Source: Halorubrum californiense DSM 19288 (GTDB lineage Archaea; Halobacteriota; Halobacteria; Halobacteriales; Haloferacaceae). Taken from it: DNA of 39,933 bases. Every line of letters starts with the position of its first letter. The first letter of the stretch is position 1. Under the pieces are notes generated by a model, which worked only from the letters and a program-made list of their open reading frames with translations, searched no databases and had not been told where the DNA came from. Both the position numbers and the translations under genes were made by a program. Where the stretch lies: contig NZ_AOJK01000072.1 in the NCBI RefSeq assembly GCF_000336875.1, positions 548 through 40,480 on the forward strand, given 5' to 3'. This document shows, piece by piece, positions 15,016-22,392 of this stretch.

Positions 15016-16896
15016 ATGTGTGGGATCAGCGGCTACATCGGGGAAGGTATCGCGCCGGCCGACGGAGAGTCGGCGGCGGGCGACGGCGCCGCGGGTGACG
15101 GAGGCGGGTTCGCCCGCGTGGGCGACATCGTCCACGAGGGGCTCCACAATCTAGAGTACCGCGGCTACGACTCGGCGGGGGTCGCGCTCGTCGGCGAGGC
15201 GAGCGGGCTCACCGTTGCGAAGCGGTCGGGCGAGGTCGACAACCTCACCGTGCCCGACGTGGCCGACGCGGCGCTCGGGATCGGACACACGCGCTGGAGC
15301 ACGCACGGTCCGCCGACGGACGAGAACGCTCACCCGCACACCGACTGTGTCGGCGACATCGCCGTCGTCCACAATGGGATCGTCGAGAACCACGAGGCGC
15401 TCAAGGCGGAGCTGTCCGACCACGAGTTCACGAGCGACACCGACACCGAGGTCATTCCGCACCTGATCGAGGAGGAACTCGCGGCGGCGTCCGACGCGGG
15501 CGACCTCCTCGACGCGGTGCGGGCCGTCGAGAGCCGGTTGGAGGGGAGCTACGCGATCTGCGCGGTCCGCGAGGACGACGACCGGATCGTCGTGGCGCGT
15601 CGGGGCAGCCCCCTCGTGTTGGGCCATGACGAGGACGCCACCTTCGTCGCCAGCGACGTGACGGCGTTCCTCGAACACACCCGGGACGCGACCTACCTCG
15701 AAGACGGCGACGTGGCATCGCTGTCGGCCGAGGGCGTCGAGGTCTACGCCGACGGCGAGCTGGTCGACCGCGAGACGGAGACGGTGACGTGGGAGGCCGA
15801 CGCGGCCGAGAAGGGCGGCTACGAACACTACATGCGGAAAGAGATCCACGAGCAGCCGGAGTCGCTGCGCCAGACCATCGCGGGACGGCTCGACGTCGAC
15901 GCCGGCGACGCCGACCTCGACACCTCGTTCCCGCCGGGCTTCCTCGCCGACCTCGAGGAGATCCAGATCGTCGCGTGCGGTACCTCCAACTACGCGGGCC
16001 GCTACGCCGCGCAGCTGTTCGAGGACCTGTCCGGCGTGCGCGCGACCGTCGAGACCGCGAGCGAGTACGAGTTCGGCGCGGGCCGCAGCGCCGACCGCAC
16101 GCTCGTCGTCGCGGTGACCCAGAGCGGCGAGACCGCCGACACGCTCGGTGCGATCCGCCGCGCGAACGCGGCCGGGGCGCGGACGTTCGCCGTGACGAAC
16201 ACGCTCGGTAGCACCGTCACGCGCGAGGTGGACGACACCGCGTTCATTCGGGCCGGTCCCGAGATCGGCGTCGCGGCGACGAAGACGTTCGCCTCGCAGG
16301 TGGCGACCCTCGCGATGCTCGCGGTGGCGATCGGCCGCGAGCGCGGCGCGCTGGCCGCCGCGGACGCGCGCCCCGTGTTGGAGGGACTCCGTGACCTGCC
16401 CGGCGCGGTCCAGCAGGTGCTCGACAACGAGGACGCGGTGCGCGAGGCCGCGACCGAGTACGGCGACAGCGAGGCATTCTTCTTCGTCGGGCGGCAGCTC
16501 GGCGTCCCCGTGGCGCTGGAGGGCGCGCTGAAGCTCAAGGAGATCTCCTACGACCACGCCGAGGGGTTCGCGGCCGGTGAGTTGAAGCACGGTCCGCTGG
16601 CGCTGGTGACGCCGGAGACGCCCGTGCTGGCCGTCCTGACCGAGGGTGGACGCGCCGACGAGACGATGAACAACGTCACCGAGGCGCAGACGCGGGGGGC
16701 GCCCGCGATCGGCTGTGTGTCGGCGGGCGACAAGTACGCCACGCTGGACGTGTCGCTGCCGGTTCCAGACGTTGGGGTCGTCGAACCGCTCGTCGCGAAC
16801 GTCTACCTCCAGCTGTTCGCGTACCACGTGGCGAATGATAAAGGCCGGTCGATCGACAAGCCGCGGAACCTGGCGAAGAGCGTCACCGTGGAGTAA
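15016..16896 (+). CDS. glmS: Glutamine--fructose-6-phosphate aminotransferase (isomerizing)
   Basis: A 626-aa enzyme. MCGISGYIG puts the catalytic Cys at position 2 after Met removal. LEYRGYDSAGVAL, GHTRWSTHG and VVHNGIVENH define the glutaminase domain. ACGTSNYAGRYAAQLFEDL, VTQSGETADT and KTFASQ belong to the two SIS isomerase domains; LKEISYDHAEGFAAGELKHG is the usual late motif, and the end LAKSVTVE is the family C-terminus. It converts fructose-6-P and glutamine to glucosamine-6-P, the entry to UDP-GlcNAc. An acidic, Gly/Ala-rich insertion of about 20-25 residues follows MCGISGYIG. It is in an operon with the nucleotidyltransferase 2 bp upstream. Confidence 0.93.
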   Translation: MCGISGYIGEGIAPADGESAAGDGAAGDGGGFARVGDIVHEGLHNLEYRGYDSAGVALVGEASGLTVAKRSGEVDNLTVPDVADAALGIGHTRWSTHGPPTDENAHPHTDCVGDIAVVHNGIVENHEALKAELSDHEFTSDTDTEVIPHLIEEELAAASDAGDLLDAVRAVESRLEGSYAICAVREDDDRIVVARRGSPLVLGHDEDATFVASDVTAFLEHTRDATYLEDGDVASLSAEGVEVYADGELVDRETETVTWEADAAEKGGYEHYMRKEIHEQPESLRQTIAGRLDVDAGDADLDTSFPPGFLADLEEIQIVACGTSNYAGRYAAQLFEDLSGVRATVETASEYEFGAGRSADRTLVVAVTQSGETADTLGAIRRANAAGARTFAVTNTLGSTVTREVDDTAFIRAGPEIGVAATKTFASQVATLAMLAVAIGRERGALAAADARPVLEGLRDLPGAVQQVLDNEDAVREAATEYGDSEAFFFVGRQLGVPVALEGALKLKEISYDHAEGFAAGELKHGPLALVTPETPVLAVLTEGGRADETMNNVTEAQTRGAPAIGCVSAGDKYATLDVSLPVPDVGVVEPLVANVYLQLFAYHVANDKGRSIDKPRNLAKSVTVE

Positions 16897-17963
16897 GCCG
16901 GGGTGTGAGTCCCAAGGAGTCAGCCCACCAGAAGGGTTTAACCAACATTCACGCGGTTGATTCGACCGTTGTTGGGTAACCATCTCGTAGCCGCTCCTCG
17001 TTCGAAATCGGTGTAGCAGCGGCGGTCGGTGGGATGGGAGTTCTCGGGCGGTAGAACGTTAGACGGTAACCGACCGCTTTGTTGGAGGAGAACGCCCGAA
17101 CCACCCTATTACAGTGGTTTCCCCGCCGCAGTATTCCGGGGTCAAAACGCGTGTCACTCGGTGGGCCAACCGAATCCGGACGTAACCCGTGTGACCTTGA
17201 TTGGATAGACTCGGCAACAGACAGGCGCCCTCCCCGAGTTCCCCGATCCCCTCGGCTAATGGGGCCGGCGCAGCACCGAGACACCCGGCTATGAATACAT
17301 CTCCGTCAGTATGTGATTAGACGAACTGCCAGATCACCCCGGGAAAACCGGGGGTGTTTCGACTTATTTGCCATATCAGTGCGTCGATATTTTGGACCGG
17401 TAGTGCCGCCAGGTATCCCACTGCGATCGCTTTTTCGAGGTCCACAGTCACCCTGCTGTCTGGCGATCTGGGAGTGACCGTCCGGCAACCCACCTTGCGG
17501 GGATCACCCAAGCGACGGGACCCGCGGCTGCCCTGAAAGTCCCCACAGCGCTACACCAGTTTTCACAGGGGAGTGTTACGGGCGGGAAATTGGGTGTATA
17601 CCCCGCGTTTTTGACACAGAGCGCCGATCTCGCGGGAGAAATCTCATAATCGACCTGTGGCAAACGGGAGATCCTTTGCCCGGACGCGGAAAGCAAGCAC
17701 ACCCGGAGTGTCTTATTCGGCCGTCCCGCTCGGTGCCCGATCAGTTACGATAACCGTGGCTGTGCGCTGACGCGAAGCCACACGCAGCAACTGTGTCAGC
17801 GTAGTTCTGACCGCCAACCCAGACAACCACGTATCGGCTGCGCCCCACAGCGGACGGCGACACGAGTCAGTCAGGGCGACAACCGACTGGACACACCCCC
17901 CAGCGGCGTGGACGGTACTATCCCAGTCGTGATACGATTAAAAACAGGCCACGGACGCGGCGG
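16897..17963. other. Intergenic region of about 1.07 kb without a supportable gene
   Basis: Only short open frames on both strands, none with acidic haloarchaeal composition or a recognisable family. Base composition is less GC-biased than the flanks. An imperfect inverted repeat, with arms CCAACA (16942-16947) and TGTTGG (16970-16975) and a nested ACGcGGT/ACCGT pair, lies shortly after glmS. A frame on the minus strand around 17317-17511 has a somewhat protein-like stretch (EKAIAVGYLAALPVQNID), which could be a decayed gene, but no family is evident. The region may be a relic of a lost insertion. Confidence 0.5.
17335..17359 (+). repeat. Hairpin with T tail in the long intergenic region
   Basis: CACCCCGG (17335-17342) pairs with CCGGGGGTG (17348-17356, one bulged G) around a GAAAA loop and is followed by TTT. 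It resembles a terminator stem, but no gene ends here. It may be a relic of a lost gene or part of a small RNA. Confidence 0.35.
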
Positions 17964-18083
17964 TCAATCGTCGTCCCGCTCGTCGTCACGGCCTTCGGAG
18001 AGCCGTTCCCAGATCTCCGTACAGCCCGCGCCGTCCGGGACGTCAGCGAGATGTGCGTCGTCAGCAGCGTCCGAGTTACTCAT
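17964..18083 (-). CDS. 39-aa acidic protein divergent from trmB
   Basis: ATG 18083 to TGA 17964. The protein starts MSNSDAADDAHLADVPDGAG and continues CTEIWERLSEGRDDERDDD. The acidic N-terminus, the PDGAGCTEIWE core and the acidic tail look like a genuine small haloarchaeal protein. I recall similar short proteins with an 'LPDGAGCTEIWE' core in this group, but could not check. It contains a single Cys and Trp and no membrane segment. The TrmB-type palindrome overlaps its start codon, so it is probably controlled together with the adjacent regulator. Function unknown; a small protein partner of the sugar pathway is one possibility. Confidence 0.6.
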   Translation of the reverse strand: MSNSDAADDAHLADVPDGAGCTEIWERLSEGRDDERDDD

Positions 18084-18096
18084 GTTCTGAGTAACT
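18074..18096. promoter_or_regulatory. TrmB-type operator between the 39-aa gene and trmB
   Basis: AGTTACTCA-TGTTC-TGAGTAACT is a perfect 9-bp inverted repeat with a 5-nt spacer. It fits TACT-N8-GAGTA, the form reported for Halobacterium TrmB sites. It covers the ATG of the 39-aa gene (18081-18083 on the minus strand) and lies about 73 nt upstream of trmB, upstream of a TATA-like GTACTTAG (18137-18144). Confidence 0.75.
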
Positions 18097-18168
18097 GAAT
18101 GGGCGCCAACGTGATAACCTTTCCGGCCCACCAGTACGTACTTAGGGAGCGACGGAAGACAACTATCT

Positions 18169-19062
18169 ATGGCTGATTCCGCCGAGGATCTCTTCTCGTT
18201 GCTCGATCTGACGGAGTACGAAGCCGAGGCGTTAGAGGAGCTGTTGTTGTTGGGACGGACGACCGCACCTGATCTCGCCGAGGCGACCGGGATCCCGAAG
18301 GCGCGGATCTACGGCGTGCTCGATGCGCTCTCGGAGGCTGGGTACGTGAAGATGATCCCCGGCCGGCCGAAACAGTACGAGCCACACGACCCTGCGGCGA
18401 TCTCCGAGCGCGCGGTCGAGAACCGCCGGCACGCCTACGAGCGGTTCCGCGAGGACGTCGAGTCCGTCGAGGAAGCGTTCGTCGACGAGTACGCGCCGGT
18501 CCGCGACCGCGGCGTCGACGAACTCAGCCCCACGGAGGACCTGTTTCACGTGGTCGACGTCGGCGAACCGAGCGAGCGCGAAACGCGCCGGCTGTTTCGC
18601 GGGGCGGAGGAGGCGGTGTACGTGCTCTCGAAGAGCTTTGGGTACATCGAGGCCGTCCGGCCGGCGATACGCGACGCCGTCGACCGCGGCGTCGCCGTCG
18701 ACGTCCTCCTCTTGCACCCTGACTCGCTGTCGCCGGAAAACCGGGAGCGACAGGCAGAAATTCGGGAACTGCTTGCCACGGAGTTCCCGTCGATCGCCGT
18801 GCGCGTCAGCGACCGCCTCCTCCCGTGGCGTGGCACCTTCGCCGACCCGAGTCTCTCGTACGAGTCGGGCCAGGGGCTGCTGATGGTCGAACAGGAGGAG
18901 GTGCCGAACCACCACCGCCAGGCTGCCGTCACCGAGAACCCGTCGTTCGTGGCGGGGATGTGGCAGTACTTCGACCTGCTGTGGCGCCACGAGAGCGTCC
19001 CCGCCGACCCGGACCCGGGCCCGGACCCCGATCCGCAAAGTGGAGATACTGCTCCGGAGTGA
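18169..19062 (+). CDS. TrmB-family transcriptional regulator
   Basis: A 297-aa regulator. Residues about 10-75 form the TrmB winged helix-turn-helix (LTEYEAEALEELLLLGRTTA, LAEATGIPKARIYGVLDALS, then the wing YVKMIPGRPKQYEP). A helical linker follows (about 80-110). The effector domain has RRLFRGAEEAVYVLSKSFGY and AVDRGVAVDVLLLHPDSL, typical of the PLD-like fold of the family, which often senses sugars or sugar phosphates. The C-terminus is Pro/Asp-rich. A matching palindrome lies on each side of the gene. It is followed by an epimerase operon, so it probably controls nucleotide-sugar synthesis and itself. The effector is unknown. Confidence 0.85.
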   Translation: MADSAEDLFSLLDLTEYEAEALEELLLLGRTTAPDLAEATGIPKARIYGVLDALSEAGYVKMIPGRPKQYEPHDPAAISERAVENRRHAYERFREDVESVEEAFVDEYAPVRDRGVDELSPTEDLFHVVDVGEPSERETRRLFRGAEEAVYVLSKSFGYIEAVRPAIRDAVDRGVAVDVLLLHPDSLSPENRERQAEIRELLATEFPSIAVRVSDRLLPWRGTFADPSLSYESGQGLLMVEQEEVPNHHRQAAVTENPSFVAGMWQYFDLLWRHESVPADPDPGPDPDPQSGDTAPE

Positions 19063-19131
19063 CGCGAGCGGACCGGAGTCGGCAGTGACGTTATCACCGG
19101 CGCGAACCCAACCGCAAAGCCTTTACTCGTA

Positions 19132-19152
19132 GTTACTCGACCACCGAGTAAC
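19132..19152. promoter_or_regulatory. TrmB-type operator at the start of the sqdB-like operon
   Basis: GTTACTCG-ACCAC-CGAGTAAC is a perfect 8-bp inverted repeat with a 5-nt spacer and the same TACT-N8-GAGTA core as the site at 18074. It ends 1 nt before ATG 19154. A TTTACT TATA-like element (19122-19127) lies about 30 nt before the ATG, so the operator is between the TATA box and the expected transcription start, a position that favours repression. Confidence 0.75.
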
Positions 19153-19153
19153 G

Positions 19154-20302
19154 ATGACCGTACTACTCACCGGTGCCGACGGCTACCTCGGCTGGCCGAC
19201 CGCCCTGCGACTGGCTGACCGCCTCGACGAGCGGATCGTCTGCGTCGACGACTTCTCGCGACGCGACTGGGTCACCGAGTCGGGGAGCGTCTCCGCGACG
19301 CGGATCGAAGCGCCCGAGGAGCGGTTCGGGCGTGTCGAGAACCTCAGCCTAGTTGAGGGGGACCTCGCTGACCGGGACTTCGTCCTCCAGTTGTTGGACA
19401 CCCACGAGCCCGACACCGTCCTCCACGCGGCCGCACAGCCCAGCGCACCGTATTCGTCGATCAACGGCGAGCGCGCGCTGTACACCCAGCGCAACAACGT
19501 CTCGATGACGCTGAACCTCCTCCACGGACTCCACGAGACGGGTCTGTCGGACACCCACTTCATCGAGACGACGACGACCGGCATCTACGGCGCGCCGCAC
19601 TTCCCGATCCCGGAGGGTGGCCTCGAGGTCGACCGAAAGGGCGGCTCCGATGAAGTGCCGTTCCCGGCGATGGGCGGCAGCTGGTACCACCAGACGAAGT
19701 CGTTCGACGCGGCGAACATGCGGCTCGCGGAGTCGCAATTCGACTTCCCGATGAGCGAGGTCCGGACCGCCATCGTCTACGGCACCGAGACCGCGGAGAC
19801 GCGTGCCCACGAGAGCCCGACGCGGTTCGACTTCGACTACTACTTCGGTACGGTCGTCAACCGGTTCTGCGCGCAGGCCGTGGCGGGGTACCCGATCACG
19901 GTGTACGGGAAAGGCGAGCAGCGCAAGCCGATGGTGAGCCTCGAGGACGCCGTCGAGAGCCTCGTGCGCCTCGTCGAAGAGGGCCACTCCGGCGACGACA
20001 GGATCGACGTGTACAATCAGGTCACCCGGCCGATCGCGATTGTCGAGTTAGCCGAGACGATCGCCGAGGTCGGCGCCGAGTTCGACCTCGACGCCGAGGT
20101 GAAACACTACGAGAACCCGCGCGAGGAGGACGAGGAACACAAGATGGAGATGGAGAACGAGCGGTTCCTCGACCTCGTCGGCGGGCAGCGCCAGGAGCTC
20201 GAGTCCGGGATCCGCGACGTGCTCAGGACGCTCGTCGAGGAACAAGACCGGATCGCCGCCCACGAGGACCGGTTCCTGCCCGGCGTGCTGACCGATGAGT
20301 GA
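19154..20302 (+). CDS. UDP-sulfoquinovose synthase-like (SqdB/Agl3 family) SDR enzyme
   Basis: A 382-aa extended SDR. LLTGADGYLGWPTALRLADR (residues 4-23) matches the unusual 'GGDGYCGWATAL' motif of SqdB. AAAQPSAPYSSINGERALYT followed by QRNNV, the catalytic ETTTTGIYG (T139-T142) with Tyr178 and Lys182 in WYHQTKS, VYGTETAET, NRFCAQAVAGYPITVYGKG and VYNQVTRP are all SqdB-specific. Such enzymes convert UDP-glucose and sulfite to UDP-sulfoquinovose, used for sulfolipid or, in Sulfolobus (Agl3), for N-glycans. It is first of three genes (8-bp overlap with the next) and lies directly downstream of a TrmB operator. Substrate assignment is by family only. Confidence 0.8.
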   Translation: MTVLLTGADGYLGWPTALRLADRLDERIVCVDDFSRRDWVTESGSVSATRIEAPEERFGRVENLSLVEGDLADRDFVLQLLDTHEPDTVLHAAAQPSAPYSSINGERALYTQRNNVSMTLNLLHGLHETGLSDTHFIETTTTGIYGAPHFPIPEGGLEVDRKGGSDEVPFPAMGGSWYHQTKSFDAANMRLAESQFDFPMSEVRTAIVYGTETAETRAHESPTRFDFDYYFGTVVNRFCAQAVAGYPITVYGKGEQRKPMVSLEDAVESLVRLVEEGHSGDDRIDVYNQVTRPIAIVELAETIAEVGAEFDLDAEVKHYENPREEDEEHKMEMENERFLDLVGGQRQELESGIRDVLRTLVEEQDRIAAHEDRFLPGVLTDE

Positions 20303-21284
20303 ATCGGGCGAGGACGACGGTGAGCGCCGTGACGGCCAGCGCGTCCTCGTCACCGGCGGCTGCGGCTACATCGGTAGCGCGCTCGTCCCGCGGCTGCTCG
20401 ACGAAGACCGTGTGAGCGAGGTCGTCGTCCTCGACTCGCTGGCGGCGGGATCGCCCGCACATCTGGCCGGGTGTGTCGGCCCGGATCTGGACTTTCGCCG
20501 GGGCGACGTGCGCGACTACGGCGCCGTCGAGAGCGCGACCCGCGGCGTCGATGCCGTGATCCATCTGGCGGCGATTACGGGCGCGGCGTCGACGCACGAC
20601 CGGCGCGACGAGACGTTCGCAGTCAACCGCGACGGCACCGAGAACGTGCTCACGGCCGCGGGGAAGTTCGACGTCGACAGCGTCGTCGTCGCCTCCTCGT
20701 GTAACAACTACGGGCGGGCGGCGAGCCGCGACATCGACGAGACGACCGAGCAGAACCCCCTCAATCCGTACGCAGAGTCGAAGGTCGCTTGCGAGCGGCT
20801 GCTCGACGAGGCGGTCGACGCGTACGACTTCGACGCAACCGCGCTCCGGATGAGCACGAACTACGGCTGGTCGCCCGGCGTCCGGTTCAACCTCGTGGTG
20901 AACCACTTCGTCTTCCGCGGGTTGACGGACCGCCCGCTGACGGTATACGGCGACGGATCGAACTGGCGGCCGTTCATTCACGTGCGCGACGCGGCGCGGG
21001 CGTATCTCGACGCGGCGCTCGATCCCAACGCGTGGCCCCAGCGCGTGTACAACGTCAGCTCGAACGAGGGGAACTACCGGATCGCGGAGATCGCGGAGAT
21101 CGTCCGCGAGGAACTGGATCGTGATTTGGACGTGACGTATCTCGAGGACGAACAGCCCGGACCCTCCTATCACGTGAGCTTCGACCGCTTGGCCGAGACG
21201 GGCTTCGAGACGGAGTGGACGCTGCGCGAGGGGATCCGCGACATCGCGAGCGAACTGACCGGCACGGAGGCGATTGGTGTATGA
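20295..21284 (+). CDS. NAD-dependent epimerase/dehydratase
   Basis: A 329-aa extended SDR. VLVTGGCGYIGSALVPRLLD (about residues 17-36) is the NAD site. IHLAAITGAASTHDRR, ASSCNNYGRA (catalytic Ser region) and NPYAESKVACE (YxxxK) follow, then TVYGDGSNWRPFIHVRDAAR near residue 220. It should epimerise, dehydrate or reduce an NDP sugar. Its ATG overlaps the stop of the SqdB-like gene by 8 bp and its own TGA overlaps the next ATG (ATGA), so all three enzymes are probably made in fixed ratio. An N-terminal acidic extension of about 15 residues precedes the fold. The sugar is not predictable. Confidence 0.83.
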   Translation: MSESGEDDGERRDGQRVLVTGGCGYIGSALVPRLLDEDRVSEVVVLDSLAAGSPAHLAGCVGPDLDFRRGDVRDYGAVESATRGVDAVIHLAAITGAASTHDRRDETFAVNRDGTENVLTAAGKFDVDSVVVASSCNNYGRAASRDIDETTEQNPLNPYAESKVACERLLDEAVDAYDFDATALRMSTNYGWSPGVRFNLVVNHFVFRGLTDRPLTVYGDGSNWRPFIHVRDAARAYLDAALDPNAWPQRVYNVSSNEGNYRIAEIAEIVREELDRDLDVTYLEDEQPGPSYHVSFDRLAETGFETEWTLREGIRDIASELTGTEAIGV

Positions 21285-22318
21285 CGGACACGACACAGAC
21301 CGAGACGGCTGCGGGGGACGGAGCGACGAGTGCCACGGATGCGATCGAGACGCCGACGATCGCGGTTACGGGGGCGGGCGGCTACATCGGGAGTCGCGTC
21401 GTCGTCGAGTTTCAAGAGGCGTACCCCGACTGGGAGATCATCGCGATCGACAACGGGTACCGCGCGCAGGTGGATTCGATCGGCGACGTCGACATCGACC
21501 ACGTCGACATTCGGAATCGCGGTCGGTTGGAAGACGCGCTCGCGGGTGCGGACGTGGTGTGTCACCTCGCGGCGATAAGCGGCGTCGACGACTGCGACGA
21601 GAACCCCGACCTGGCGTACGAGGTGAACGTCACCGGGACGAACAACGTTGCGTGGTTCTGTCGGAAGACGGGTGCCGCGCTCGCGTTCCCGTTCAGTATG
21701 GCCGTGCTGGGCGATCCTGAGGAGTTCCCGATCACGGCCGACCAGCCACGGGACCCGTTGAACTGGTACGGGCGGACGAAACTGCTCGGGGAACGGTCGA
21801 TTGAGGCGTTCGCGGACGGCGCGTTCCCGGCGCATCTGTTCTTGAAGTCGAATTTGTACGGCGAACACGTTGTCGATGGGGTTGAGGTTGGGAAACCGAC
21901 CGTGATTAATTTCTTTGTGAATCGTGCGCTCGCGGGCGAGACGCTGACTGTCTACGAGCCCGGGACGCAGGCGCGGAATTTTGTTCATGTGAAAGACGTG
22001 GCGCGGGCGTACGTGCGGAGCGCGGAGCGGCTTCTGGAACAGTTGGAACGGGGGGTGACTGGGACCGAGACGTACGAGATTGCGAGTGAGGAGGATATGA
22101 GCGTGATGGAGGTGGCGGAGATTGTTCGGGAGGTGTCGCGTGAGGAACGGGAAATCGACGTGGACGTAGAGTTGGTTGAGAACCCGCGGAGCGGGGAAAC
22201 GATGGTCGAGAAGTTCGGGGTGAATATCTCGGCGGCGAGAGAGCAGCTCAGATGGAAGTTGGATGAGAGTGTGAACGGGTCAGTTCGGCATCTGTTGATC
22301 CCAAAACCCGACTCATAG
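21281..22318 (+). CDS. NAD-dependent epimerase/dehydratase
   Basis: A 345-aa extended SDR starting at the ATG that overlaps the previous stop (ATGA). After a Thr/Ala-rich leader of about 27 residues comes IAVTGAGGYIGSRVVVEF. VVCHLAAISGVDDCDENP, FPFSMAVLGDPEEF (active-site region) and NWYGRTKLLGE (YxxxK) are the family motifs; QARNFVHVKDVARAY follows. The first half has GC-rich codons and the last 450 bp becomes visibly AT-richer, marking the edge of the variable island. It probably performs the third step of the nucleotide-sugar route of this operon. Last gene of the TrmB-controlled set. Confidence 0.83.
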   Translation: MTDTTQTETAAGDGATSATDAIETPTIAVTGAGGYIGSRVVVEFQEAYPDWEIIAIDNGYRAQVDSIGDVDIDHVDIRNRGRLEDALAGADVVCHLAAISGVDDCDENPDLAYEVNVTGTNNVAWFCRKTGAALAFPFSMAVLGDPEEFPITADQPRDPLNWYGRTKLLGERSIEAFADGAFPAHLFLKSNLYGEHVVDGVEVGKPTVINFFVNRALAGETLTVYEPGTQARNFVHVKDVARAYVRSAERLLEQLERGVTGTETYEIASEEDMSVMEVAEIVREVSREEREIDVDVELVENPRSGETMVEKFGVNISAAREQLRWKLDESVNGSVRHLLIPKPDS

Positions 22319-22392
22319 ACCGTCGAGGAACTATTAAACCAGCCTCAACGGTGACGACAGTCGTCCGCTTAAATATCAAAACATGAAAATTA

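Noticed and set aside
17306-17702. Short overlapping minus-strand frames in the long intergenic region
   Set aside because: Not acidic, no motif, and mutually overlapping in different frames; at best a decayed gene.
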